DNA of 64,000 bases from Tetracentron sinense (Eukaryota; Streptophyta; Magnoliopsida; Trochodendrales; Trochodendraceae): the NCBI GenBank assembly GCA_015143295.1, contig CM026565.1:13824041-13888040 (forward strand). The letters are read 5' to 3'. Made by a program: the position numbers and the translations under genes. This document shows, piece by piece, positions 20,296-32,000 of this stretch. The notes beneath the pieces are model-generated. The model did no database searches. It worked only from the letters and a program-made list of their open reading frames with translations, and was not told the DNA's origin. Position 1 is the stretch's first letter. Every line of letters starts with the position of its first letter.

Positions 20296-20721
20296 TACTT
20301 TCTAAGTACGAATTTCGAGCTTCTTGGTTCCCAAATCGGGCAAACGAACTCGGATTCCATCGAAACGATTTCCCACTCAAAGGTTGGGTCAAAATACCCG
20401 CGTTAGAAGAATCGGCCCTGAAATCCGACCCCAGTATGGTAGTGAGGCAATTTTTTAGGTTTAGGATGAAGTATACTTTCTAAGTGTTGATTTTGGCCTC
20501 TCGTTGCGCAAATCAGGAAACGACCTCAGATTCTATCGAAATGAATGCCCACACTTAGGTTGGATCGAAATACAGCGTTGGAACAAATGACACTGAAATC
20601 CGATAACAGGTTTGGATTTGGTACGCGTTTGTAGGTTTAGGCCAAAGTATATTTTCTAAGTATGAATTTCAGGCCTCTCAGTGCCTAAGTCGGACAAACG
20701 ACCCTCGGATTCCATCGAAAC
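20296..20721 (+). repeat. 178-bp satellite, plus orientation, ~2.4 monomers
   Basis: Begins TACTTTCTAAGTACG. Orientation is opposite to 2061-6189, so a rearrangement lies across the family-B LTR. Its last five bases GAAAC are the target duplication of the next LTR. Confidence 0.9.
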
Positions 20722-20983
20722 TGTCGCGACCCAAACCCACCCTAGGAGTTAGAGTGAACTTTGGACGACTAATCATGGCTTACATGACTTGCTTGACAAA
20801 CCAACCTGCAAAAACCCACAGAGCATATACAATAGAGGATGACAGCGGAAACATAACTTTAAAACACAGCGGAAGTCTAACAACTTCTAAGTATATACGC
20901 ATGGTCCAAGTTTAATACAAAGAAATCAAAACAAAGAAAGTGCGGACATGCCCGCCAAAATACATGGATATAATCACTCATGC

Positions 20984-21139
20984 TCACCCACAGCCAATCC
21001 GCTCAGAATCTAACACCACCTCCTGATAACCCTCTACGGGAGGTTCCTCCAAAGGCTCCTCGACGTACTCCTCTTCCACCCATGGACCAGGAGCACAAAA
21101 ATCAAATAGAGCAGCAGCTCCCTCAGAACCTGCCGACAT
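20984..21139 (-). CDS. LTR-encoded small ORF in solo LTR, long form (51 aa)
   Basis: ATG 21139, TGA 20986-20984. MSAGS...PWVEEEYVEE...EGYQEVVLDSERIGCG. The frame is open 17 further codons upstream to an ATG at 21190, but conservation with other copies starts at MSAGS. This form lacks the TAG that shortens the Tekay-like copies. Confidence 0.55.
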   Translation of the reverse strand: MSAGSEGAAALFDFCAPGPWVEEEYVEEPLEEPPVEGYQEVVLDSERIGCG

Positions 21140-21144
21140 AAGAA

Positions 21145-21176
21145 GTACGACTGAGCATGGAATACTCAGTGGGTAC
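21145..21176 (-). promoter_or_regulatory. Conserved stem-loop, compensatory variant
   Basis: Minus strand GTAC, CC, ACTGAG, loop TATTCCATG, CTCAGT, C, GTAC. Both members of the basal pair differ from the Tekay-like LTRs, keeping the stem. Confidence 0.65.
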
Positions 21177-22554
21177 CAAATACTAACCAATAGTCATTGC
21201 ATAAAAATGGCAATACATAAATCAGGAGCAATTCATATATGTTAGACGGAAACAATTCATATCATACAAGGAAGTAAAGCAATTTATAATCATGCTTGTA
21301 TTTCGTAGAAAAGCCGATAAAACCTCTTGAAAACATCGTGCACTTGACTTGGCTTGAAATATCTTTTCGTACTTGAGAGCTTGTCGTGTTTGTCTTACTT
21401 GATCTTGTCGAGCGTGTCGTACGTGTCATGTCATGCATGTCACGAGTGCTTGCTTGTGATCATGTAACTTGTGAGATATCCTTGTGAGATGTCCTTGTGA
21501 GATGCGCTTATGAGATGCACTTGAGAGGGAAGGGAGACCCTTCTTATGCAATGCACTTGCGAGGGAAGGGAGACCCTTCTTCATGATATGTATGTACTTG
21601 CGAGGGAAGGGAGGCCCTTCTTCATGATATGCACTTGTGAGTGAGGGGAGACCCCTCGTGGAATGTTGGTTCTTGTTTTCTTGTGAAAAAGCGAGGTAAA
21701 ACATATCGTAGGATATGTCCCACCTCTAACCATGTTCTTGAAAACCTCGATAAATCATGTCATGCATGCCGTGCTCGTGGGAACCGTGTACATACTTGCA
21801 TTTAAATTTAAATATGACATTTGAGTAATTTCACAACACGTGTAACATCAATGATTGAGCAATGTAATATTCATATCATTTAGGGAAAGCTAGAAAACAC
21901 ACTATCATAGGCCCTAGCAATATTCATAATTTATTAGGCATGCATTTCCTAATTTACAACTCATTTTATTCACCTTGGCATTTCATCAAACATGGTGTGT
22001 TCATTATTCATTATTCATTTAAACCTAAATCATGCTTTTCTAGGTGAGTCTACTCAAATCATAAAGGTGTGTTTATTATGGATACAATGCCCTCCCCATT
22101 TTAATCATCACAACACAACCCTTGGCATCCAATCGCCCATTCCATCTCCATTCACCATTCACAACCATCCATCTCATAGCACATGTGTAAATGAAAGAAA
22201 ATCAAAAGAAATAAAGGGAAAAGATGAACTATAACTAGGAGGGTAGTAAGAAGTACCGACCTTGAAGAAATGAGGAAGAAACCCCTTCCAAAAACGACCG
22301 TGAGGTGCTGCCCTAGCTTGGGGAACGCTCTCCACGAGTGCTTGAGCCGTGATCTTGGAGAAAAACTTTGGGGAACGCTCCTCACGAGTGCTAAGCTCTC
22401 CACTAGCTTAGGAAACCCATTCTCCTCTCTTCTAATCCCCCAAATCCTCTAAGTGTTGAGAATGAGCCCTAAAGGCTCGGGTTAAACTCTTAAGGTAAGA
22501 GTGAACCGACCAAAAGACCATAATACCCTTACTGAAATTTCTGCAAAAACACGA

Positions 22555-22855
22555 GTGCCGAACACGTTGAGCTGTGAATAGTGCCAAACACGTTGTGCTG
22601 TGAATAGTGCCGAACACGTTGTGCTGTGAATAGTGCCGAACACGTTGTGCTGTGAATAGTGCTGAACACGTTGTGCTGTGAATAGTGCCGAACACGTTGT
22701 GCTGTGAATAGTGCCGAACACGTTGTGCTGTGAATAGGCCGAACACGTTGTGCGGTGAATAGTGCCCGAAACCTGTTGTGCTGTTGAATAGTGCCCAAAC
22801 ACGTTGTGCTGTGAATAGTGCCCGAAGCACGTTGTTGCTATGAATAGTGCTGACC
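22555..22855 (-). repeat. LTR minisatellite, 26-bp units
   Basis: On the plus strand the unit is GAACACGTTGTGCTGTGAAT then AGTGCC, ~11 copies. It sits in the same place in the LTR as the 25-bp array of the other LTRs and shares GGCACTATTCACAGCAC. The last four units (22735 onwards) have scattered extra and missing bases not seen in the right-arm copy. Confidence 0.9.
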
Positions 22856-23393
22856 ACAATTGTGCGTTGTCTTATGTACAACGTCCCGTCATTAGCTGTA
22901 CAACGTTACGTTGCTTTGCTGTACCGTACACGTTGTCTGCTGCACACGTACCCGTTGTCTGTTGCACAACCTCAGCATACCCTCGCGCGGATTCAGGCGC
23001 AACGTATACGTTATATCAGAGCTCGAGCTACGTTATAGCAGAGTACGTTAAAACTTCTATGGCGTTGTCCTGTGCTCCTTATCAGAGCACGTTATCAGGC
23101 TAACTCCGAGTTACGTCCTTTAGTGCCTTCCAAGCCTACTCCTTGTGCCTTCCGAGCTACGATGCCTGCAGGTCCCAGACTCTGCTTTGGCCATCTTTGA
23201 CTCGTTCGTCCGATTTTGACGATTCACTTGCGTTGGGTTCGACGACTTCGAAAAGGCGGGCATGGGCAGTGGGGGCCATATTTTGACATTTTGGAATTTC
23301 TAATTTTCTTCCTTATTTATTAATTATACCTCTTTAAAGGCAAATGGCAATGAAGGGTCATGCATTAAAGGTGAAAAGGTCCGGGGCTCTACA

Positions 23394-24232
23394 GAAACAA
23401 TTTCCCACCTTAGGTTTGGGTCGAAATACACGCTTGAGAATAAACGGCATCGAAATTGTACCCCCGGTTGGATTTGGTGCGCATTTGTAGGTTCAAGCCG
23501 AAGTATATTTTCTATATATGTATTTTGAGCCTCTCGTGACCAAATCGGGGAAATGACCTCGGATTCAATCAAAACGAATTCTCACACTCAAGGTTTGGTC
23601 AAAATACAGGCGTTAGAAGAAACGACATGAAATCCGACCCCTAGTTTTGAATTGGGGCACTTTTTTTACGATTAGGCCGAAGTATACTTTCTAAGTATGG
23701 ATTTCGAGCCTCTCGGAGCCCAAATTTCGCAAACAACCTCGGGTTCATTGAATCCAATTCCCACATTTAGGTTGGGTTGAAAAACACGCGTTAGAAGAAA
23801 AGGCATCGAAATCCGACCACCGGTATGGATGTGGTGCACTTTTTTGGTTTAGGCCGAAGTATACTTTCTAATTATGAATTCGGGCATCTCGGGACCAAAT
23901 CGAGCAAACGACCTTGGATTCCATCGAAAACGATTTCCTAAACAAAGGTTGGGGTCGAAATACCCGCGTTAGAAGAATCGGAATTGGAATCCGACCCCGG
24001 TTTGGATGTGGGTCACTTTTTAGGTTTAGGGCGAAGTATACTTTCTAAGTGTGGATTTCGGCCTCTCATTGCGCAAATCGGGCAAACGACTTTAGATTCT
24101 ATGAAATGAATTCTCACATTTAGGTTAGATCAAAATACACACGTTAGAACAAATGACATCGAAATCCGATCACATGTTTGGATTTGGTGCGCGTTTTTGG
24201 TTTAGGCCAAAGTATACTTTATAGGTATGAAT
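23394..24232 (+). repeat. 178-bp satellite, plus orientation, ~4.7 monomers
   Basis: Continues the monomer cut by the solo LTR. Slightly error-rich compared with 40036-40880. Confidence 0.88.
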
Positions 24233-26812
24233 TGTTAGACATGATGCCGAGAAAAGTCATTTAGATTGTTAGAAACCTTATTAATTTGATTGATAAATAC
24301 TTCTGCTTAATCTATTGCGTATTCATTATGGGTAATTGATCATGATCAAGAGATGATCTATATGATATGAGATATCGATAAAGGTCCATAGGATATATTT
24401 TAGGAACGTTATGTGATTAGATTATCACAGGTTGATATAACTTTCCGGATTCCTTACCTTATTAGTCACAACTATGGGTGAAGCCTCGGGCAACTTTCAC
24501 TTATGCCGCTGCCAGAATGCTAAGATGTGCTCATAGTTCAGATGCTAGTTCTATCTCGTCTAACTATGGTAGCAGGAGACGTAAATCCAGCCATATGGGT
24601 TGTTTAAATGTCAGTGCCTATTATTGCATTCAATCGAGAGCCTCTGCTAAACATAGTCTAGTCAGACTAGGTGGTCTCTTTCATTATTACGGTTTTCCGA
24701 TGATCCTTAGATCTGACTATTTCATCGATGACTGAGCGGTGTCTCCTTTGGATTCCACCACGTCTTTTCTAAGCTTAGGGAATACACTCGTGACAGTTGA
24801 GATACAGCAAAGTTCCTTGATTCATGATGAATTTCCAAACAACAAATCACGCTCATTATTTTGAAAGAGATTATCATAATATTCCGAGTAGACAGTTGAT
24901 TACGTTCAAATCCTACGCAGTGATTTTGAAAAAAAAATAACCGTTTTAACATATTCTTTTCATTAAAAAGTATTCTAACTTATAAAGGCCATCTTCTCTC
25001 AAAGTTTCTTTTCATGAAAGGTGTTTCTCATGCTTTATCATAAGCTCTTGAAACCCCGGACTCGATTTGCAATGTGCCTCAATGGCCCAAAAACGATTTC
25101 GATGTATTGTCAATCCGCGACGACCTATCATAGGGAATAATGCTATTGGAAGGAGTAAAGCGCATGTTTAAAAGTTCATAGTACGGTGGGACCATAATGG
25201 TATGTTCAACAGCTGTGGTTCCCAGTGTGCCCATACCCCACACTCGATTTTCACGTCACTTGCAATTCCGTGTGGTAACGGTTTCCTGCACCTTAAGGTC
25301 CCAGGGGTACATTGGATAAGCCAGGGTAAGATGTCCCAGATCATCTGTGGACGGTCTCAACATAAGAAATACAGCTCATAATTGGACTTCCAAAAGTTAC
25401 TAATTATTTTAAGTGATTTAAAGTTAACATCATTTAAAGTAAATAGTTAAAGTTATCTATTGTTTTACATTATTGTTAAATTCAAACCATATGGATTTAT
25501 TTTGTCATTTAATTTACTTAACATAAATTAAAGAAGGAAATGAGCTGTTGCCCCAGTATCCGCAATACCCATTAAATGGACCCTTTAATATGGGCCCCAA
25601 CCCATGGGATCTTAAACCTGTTGGGGCGCCTCCTGATGAATGCCTAATGGGAAGTTAGTGTGTTATTTGAATAATTGTTGAATTAATTGCCCCTTAGTTA
25701 TGAATGGGGCGGGTGAATCAGCAAAAACAAATGGTTTGGCATAATTACATGAAGGATTAAGATTGGATTGAATATTAGATTACAAAGGGAGTTTTAACTC
25801 ACCCGTCACATCCGCCTGCACCCCCCGATTTTATTTTTTGCTGTTAGACTTCTGTCAGGCTCGTAAGTGGGGGGATGGAAGTGGGGTTAGTGGTGGGTGG
25901 GGTAACCTTCACACCAACTAAAACCATGTCAGACTAAGTGAACGCACAATGAGGCTATCTGATGCACATGGCTAAAGTTAGTGACCTGCTTGACCTACTA
26001 ATCCCTTTGGTACATGTTAAGCTCATCACAGCTCTGATATAATAATCTGGAAGTTTAATTAGTAGATTCTCTAACTAGTATTATTGATTAAGTGAATTAT
26101 TTTATGAAATAAGTGATTGTTATCTTTGACTTTGTGATTTTTTAGCCTTCCCCAGGGAGGACTGTGCAGCTGACTTCCCTAGCTAAATTTTGTATGTATG
26201 CTGGGCTGAGTTTACTTTTTTGTACCTTCATTTTTCCTTTGGTTTGGTCCTAAGCTAGTAGATAGGGATGCGAAGGCCAGCATTACATGTGTTGTAATTC
26301 GTGATTTTATTATTGCACTTTCGGGGTCTCCAACCCCAACTTCTATTTTCCCCAAAAAAAAAAACCATTAAACACTTTTTCTTCCAGTAATTTTTTCTCT
26401 CTCTCCTCTCTCTCTCCCAAACCGTGACCCTAGGGGATGATCCCCTAGGGATTTTCGTGGCTACTCGTTGGTCCAAGTTGGGTTTTACAAATCGAAGATG
26501 GTTTGAAACTTAAGTGTTTTGGTGATAGAAGGTCTATACCATTACACTCCATCTCTTCCTCTCGCTTTTATAATTTCAAGGCGATTCTAAGACGTCGTGA
26601 TGATAGCGACGAACAAGGATCGAGCTTCTAGGATTTTTTCGAGAATCTCTGCAAGGGTCTGACGGTTCGAGTGGCCTGGAGATTCACCATGAACCACAAT
26701 TCACCAAGTGATATGACTACAGCTCTTCGATAATTTTGCTCTTTTTTATGGTGTTAAGATCCTATGGTATCCAGTTGTCGAGGCAAATTTTTTATCCGGA
26801 TGCACAGCCCCA
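24233..26812 (+). mobile_element. LTR of unclassified retrotransposon (family D), error-rich copy
   Basis: Starts TGTTAGACATGATGCCG directly after satellite. It is the counterpart of the clean copy at 37657-40035, whose end and primer site are readable. Here the end (near CCGGATGCACAGCCCC) and primer site are garbled. There is no coding region; the open frames are short and not conserved between arms. Contains a near-perfect dyad at 26428-26450. Confidence 0.7.
26428..26450. repeat. Inverted repeat CCCTAGGGGAT / ATCCCCTAGGG
   Basis: Eleven-base arms around one base. The right-arm copy (38017-38040) keeps nine-base arms around TATCAT. Lies after a CT microsatellite. Confidence 0.8.
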
Positions 26813-27137
26813 CCAAGACAAGTGTACAGAGCTCCAAAGATGGTTGAGGGTTATTATTTCGTTGCTTATTTGATAAGGTAATCTGATAATTTTATTCATG
26901 AGATGACTTAATTTAGATCTATTTAATACTTGCTCTTAATTTTTATTATTTTTTATTTTGTTGATTGATTACCCACCTAGCATAAATATTCATTTCTATT
27001 GAAATAAATTGGCTAATTAAATACAATTTTAACCTAATATTATATGGATATATTAAATTCGAAATACAGAGTTTACTTTTTGCAATTCTTTTAACTTGAT
27101 TTGATCATTTCCATTATTATTCATTCTTTTTAATTCC
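26813..27137 (+). mobile_element. Internal remnant of family-D element
   Basis: AT-rich stretch after the D LTR, matching 37364-37656 of the right arm. No coding domain; truncated where it meets the family-C LTR (start of CTTGACATTCTATC..., about 27138). Confidence 0.55.
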
Positions 27138-28102
27138 GCTTGACATTCTATCGCAAACAGTGGTAACGGCTTCATTAATTTTTTGTTAACCCTACAACAT
27201 ATCTTTTCTAGTGGGTTATAATTACCCTCAATACTGTTTGTTCAGTATTATTACCACAACCCATGGTCGCGGCATCCATCGCCCATTCCATCTCTATCAC
27301 AACATTCCCATCCCAATTTCATAGCACGCATAGATGAAGGAAAAAGAACTGCAAGGAAAAAGATGAACTATGCGGAGAGACGGTAGCAAGATGTACCGAC
27401 ATTGATCAAATAAGGAATAAACTCCTCACCAAACCTTCAATGAAGGGCTCTGCCCTGCTTGGACACGAGCTCCATGATTCTTGCAGCTGTCGTGAAGACA
27501 ATGGCCTTGAGGTTGTCTAGTCTTCACCCTTTTGATTTCTTCCCCCAATTGAAACCCTAGTTAGAAAGCGCCCGCTCCTACTTTCTCTAACTATCAAATG
27601 TCTCTGTTTTGTAATGATCCCTAAAGGCTCGTGCACCTTTATAACAAGAGTAAAGAGTGAAATGCCAAAAACCGACAACACCCTTCTGAATTTCTTTCAA
27701 CACGATACCCAACCAGATTGTGGTCGATACCGAGCGATCGAACGCCTACCGATCATCGGTTCATACTGAGCAATCGTTAAAAATCTACTCTCTTGAAATT
27801 CCCATACAAAATCCTTCGACCATCCTCGATAGCTACCGTCGATCGTACAGTAAGATAATATTTATTGTACCGATTCGTTCGCTCCATTGGACCGCGCGAT
27901 CGGTGGTCGTGCAGGTCTCAAACTGTTTTGGATATCTTTGCCTGCGTTCGTCGGATTGGACGAGTAATCTTGCGTTGGGTCCCCTTCGAAAAGTCCATTG
28001 TTACTTTCCGAATTTTCAATTTCTTTCTTATTTATTAATTGTCTACATTCAGCACATGGGCTCCGAAGGGCCATGCATAACATGAAAGTCCGGGGCTCTA
28101 CA
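27138..28102 (-). mobile_element. Family-C LTR part (CGATCG type), error-rich copy
   Basis: Minus strand start TGTAGAGCCCCGGAC at 28102; matches the clean copy 36389-37363. It keeps AAGGTCGGTACATC and the region of CGATCG motifs (27720-27905) with many small errors. It ends where the D element begins. Confidence 0.75.
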
Positions 28103-28258
28103 ATTTTGATGTCGTTTCTTCTAATGCGTGTATTTGACCCACCTAAGTGGGGGGAAAATCGTTTGAATGGGAATCCAAGGTCGTTTGCAAAATTTTTTAG
28201 GCACCAGAGGCTCGAAATCTATCCTGAAAAGTTCTTCAGCCCAAACCGACACATGAAA
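28103..28258 (-). repeat. Satellite monomer, minus, up to gap
   Basis: Matches the minus strand of 36232-36388, including the rare CATGTG variant next to the gap, with extra bases inserted. This is the last part of the left arm. Confidence 0.8.
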
Positions 28259-28358
28259 NNNNNNNNNNNNNNNNNNNNNNNNNNNNNNNNNNNNNNNNNN
28301 NNNNNNNNNNNNNNNNNNNNNNNNNNNNNNNNNNNNNNNNNNNNNNNNNNNNNNNNNN
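28259..28358. other. Assembly gap, 100 N
   Basis: Run of exactly 100 N, a conventional gap of unknown size. Confidence 0.99.
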
Positions 28359-29014
28359 TTTGGATTTGAAGAATCCAAGCCTTGGAACAAATCTTGGCAA
28401 TCCAAACTCTTGATTTCTTCCCAAAAGGAAAACCTAACCTTCTCTCTTTCTATCTCTCAAAACCTTCTAAGTATAGTGAATGAAGCCCTAAAGGCTCGAG
28501 CAAGCCTTTATTGGTAAGGGTTTAACGCCCAAAAGACAAAAAAAGCCCTTACTGAAATTTCTGCAAAACGCGATAGACCGAGCGATCGGCGGTTATGACC
28601 AATCGATCGGTTGCCTACCGAGCGATCGGTGTTCTTGTCCAAGCGATCGGTAAAAAACATACTCTCTGAAAAATTTCCCCATACAAAAAAGTTAACCAGT
28701 CAATAGCCTTCGATCGATCGGTTTTGCACTGATCGATCACTAATAATGACCGAGCGATCGGTTGTGAACCGATCAATCTCTATGTTTGACCGAGCGATCG
28801 GTTCTCTGCAGGTCCCAACTGTTTTGGCCATATCTTTTGACTCGTTCGTCGGTTTTCGACGATTTAACTTGCGTTAGATTCATCTTTCGAAAATTAACAT
28901 TTCTGACATTTCAGAATTTCAAATTTCACCCATATTTATTAATTAGACTACGTGGAAGGCCAATTGGCTACGAAAGTGGTACCCATTAAGTATAGAAATG
29001 TCCGGGGTGCTACA
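28359..29014 (-). mobile_element. Family-C LTR fragment with CGATCG array
   Basis: Minus strand start TGTAGCACCCCGGAC at 29014, running to the gap. In the slot where other LTRs carry the 25/26-bp minisatellite it has ~9 motifs of the type ACCGAGCGATCGGT (28570-28805). Flanked on the right by plus-oriented satellite. Confidence 0.8.
28570..28805. repeat. Array of CGATCG palindromic motifs
   Basis: About nine near-palindromes such as GACCGAGCGATCGGTT and TTCGATCGATCGGTTT, spaced 20-35 bp. Confidence 0.85.
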
Positions 29015-32000
29015 CAAGAAAAGACATTGAAATGCGATCACAAGTTTGAATTTTGTGCGGGTTTGTAGGTTTAGGCCGAAGTATACTTTCTAAGTATTGA
29101 TTTCGAGCCTCTAGGCGACCACATCTGGGAAACGACCTCAGATTACAACAAAACGAATTCCCACACTCAGGTTTGGTCGATATACAGGCATTAGATGAAA
29201 CAACATCGAAGTCCAATCCCCGGTTAGGAGGTGGTGCACATTTTTAGGTTTAGGACAAAGTATACTTTCTAAGTATGGATTTCAGCCTCTTGGTGCATAA
29301 ATCGGGCAAACGACCTCAGATTCTATCGAAATGAATTCTACACATAGGTTGGATCGAATTACACACGTTAGAACAGATGACATCGGAATCCAATCATGGG
29401 TTTGGATTTGGTGCGCGTTTGTATGTTTAGGCCGAGGTATAGTTTCTAAGTATGAATTTCGGGCCTCTCGATGCCCAAATCAGGCAAACGATCTTGGATT
29501 CCATCGAAATGATTTCCCACACAAAGGTTGGGTCGAAATACCTGCGTTAGAACTATCGGCATCAAAATCCAACCCGCGGTTTCCCTTTGGTGCACTTTTT
29601 TAGGTTTAGGCCGAAGTATAGTTTCTAAGTACGGATTTCGGCAACTCGATGCCCAAATTGGGCTAGCGACCTCGGATTCCGTTGAAACGAATTCCCACAC
29701 TTAGGTTGGGTCAAAATACACGCGTTGGAAGAAGCGACATCGAAATCAGACCCCCAGTTTCGATGTAGTGAAATGTTTGAGGTTTAAGTCGAAATATATT
29801 TTCTAAGTATGGATTTCGGCCTCTCGGTGCACAAATCGAGCTAATGACCTCAGATTCTATCGAAACGAATTCCACCCTTAGGTTGGATCGAAATATACAC
29901 ATTAGAAGAAATGAAATTGAAATGCGATCACCGGTTTTGATTTTGTGCGGGTTTGTAGGTTTAGGCCGACGTATACATTCTAAGTACGAATTTCGAGCCT
30001 CTCGGTGCGCAAATCTGGGAAACGATCTGGGATTCAATCGAAACAATTTCCCACACCTAGGTTGGGTCGAAATACAAGCGTTAGAAAAATGGCCATCGAA
30101 ATTCGACCACCCGTTTTGATTTTCTTCTCATTTGTAGGTTTAGGCTGAAGTATACTTTCTAAGTATAGATTTCGAGCCTCTCGGTGCCTAAATTTTGCAA
30201 ACCACCTTGGATTCCATCAAATCGAATTCCCACACTCAGGTTTGGTCGATATACAGGCATTAGAAGAAACGACATCGAAATCCAATCCCCGGTTAGGAGG
30301 TGGTGCACATTTTTAGGTTTAGGACAAAGTATACTTTCTAAGTATGGATTTCGGCCTCTCGGTGCATAAATCGAGCAAACGGCCTCGGATTCTATCGAAA
30401 TGAATTCTACACATAGGTTGGATCGAATTACACACGTTAGAATAAATGACATCGGAATCCGATCATGGCTTTGGATTTGGTGTGCGTTTGTAGGCTTAGG
30501 CCGAAGTATACTTTCTAAGTATGAATTTCGGGCCTCTCGATGTCCAAATCAGGGAAACGACCTCGGATTCCATCGAAATGATTTCCCACACCGTTGAGTC
30601 GAAATACCCGCGTTAGAAGAATCGGCATCGAAATCAAACCCGCGGTTTGCCTTTAGTGCACTTTTTCAGGTTTCGGCCGAAATATAGTTTCTAAGTGTGG
30701 ATTTCGGCCTCTCGATGCCCAAATTGGGCTAGCGACCTCGGATTCCGTTGAAACGAATTCTCACACTTAGGTTGGGTCAAAATACACGCGTTGGAAGAAG
30801 CGACATCGAAATCAGACCCCCAGTTTGGATGTAGTGAACTATTTGAGGTTTAGGTCGAAGTATATTTTCTAAGTATGGATTTCGGCCTCTCGGTGCACAA
30901 ATCGAGCTAACGACCTCAGATTCTATCAAAACAAATTCCACCCTTAGGTTGGATCGAAATATACACATTAGAAGAAATGAAATTCAAATGCGATCACCGG
31001 TTTTGATTTTGTACGGGTTTGTAAGTTTAGGCCGAGGTATACATTCTAAGTACGAATTTCGAGCCTCTCAGTGCGCAAATCTGGCAAACGATCTGGGATT
31101 CAATCGAAACAATTTCCCACACCTAGGTTGGGTCGAAATACAACCATTAGAAAAATGGCCATCGAAATTCGACCACCGGTTTTGATTTTTTTCTCATTTG
31201 TAGGTTTAGGCTGAAGTATACTTTCTAAGTATAGATTTCGAGCCTCTCGGTGCCTAAATTTTGCAAACCACCTTGGAATCGATCAAATCAAATTCCCACA
31301 CTCAGGTTTGGTCGATATACAGGCATTAGAAGAAACGAAATCGAAATCCAATCCCCGGTTAGGAGGTGGTGCACATTTTTAGGTTTAGGACAAAATATAC
31401 TTTTTAAGTATGGATTTTGGCCTCTCGATACATAAATCGGGCAAACGACCTCGGATTCTATCGAAATGAATTCTACACATAGGTTTGATCGAATTACACA
31501 CGTTAGAATAAATGACATTGGAATCCGATCATGGTTTGGATTTCGTGTGCATTTGTAAGCTTAGGCCGAAGTATACTTTCTAAGTATGAATTTCGGGCCT
31601 CTCGATGCCCAAATCGGGCAAACGACCTTGGATTCCATCGAAATGATTTCCCACACAAAGGTTGAGTCGAAATACCCGCGTTAGAAGAATCGGCATCGAA
31701 ATCAAACCCGCGGTTTGCCTTTAGTGCACTTTTTTAGGTTTCGACCGAAATATAGTTTCTAAGTATGGATTTCGGCCTCTCGATGCCCAAATTGGGCTAG
31801 CGACCACGGATTCCATTGAAACGAATTCTCACACTTAGGTTGGGTCAAAATACACGCGTTGGAAGAAGCGACATCGAAATCAGACCCCCAGTTTGGATGT
31901 AGTGAACTGTTTGAGGTTTAGGTCGAAGTATATTTTCTAAGTATGGATTTCGGCCTCTCGGTGCACAAATCGAGCTAACGACCTCAGATTCTATCAAAAC

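Larger units (their letters stand above)
20722..23393 (-). mobile_element. Solo LTR in satellite (2672 bp)
   Basis: Minus strand from TGTAGAGCCCCGGACC (23393) to GGTCGCGACA (20722). GAAAC flanks it at 20717-20721 and 23394-23398; deleting the LTR restores an uninterrupted monomer (TCGAAAC then AATTTCCC). There is no internal region. The part beyond ~22735 carries many small insertions compared with the clean copy at 40881-41340. Confidence 0.92.

Noticed and set aside
24478..24952. Possible host gene in 24.2-26.8 kb
   Set aside because: Frames are not kept in the clean counterpart at 37657-40035; the region is LTR with sequence errors.
24233..28102. Left arm family-D and C LTRs as ancient, diverged copies
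   Set aside because: Differences from the right arm are mostly indels concentrated towards the gap, with flanking variants (e.g. CATGTG) identical; consensus error fits better than age.
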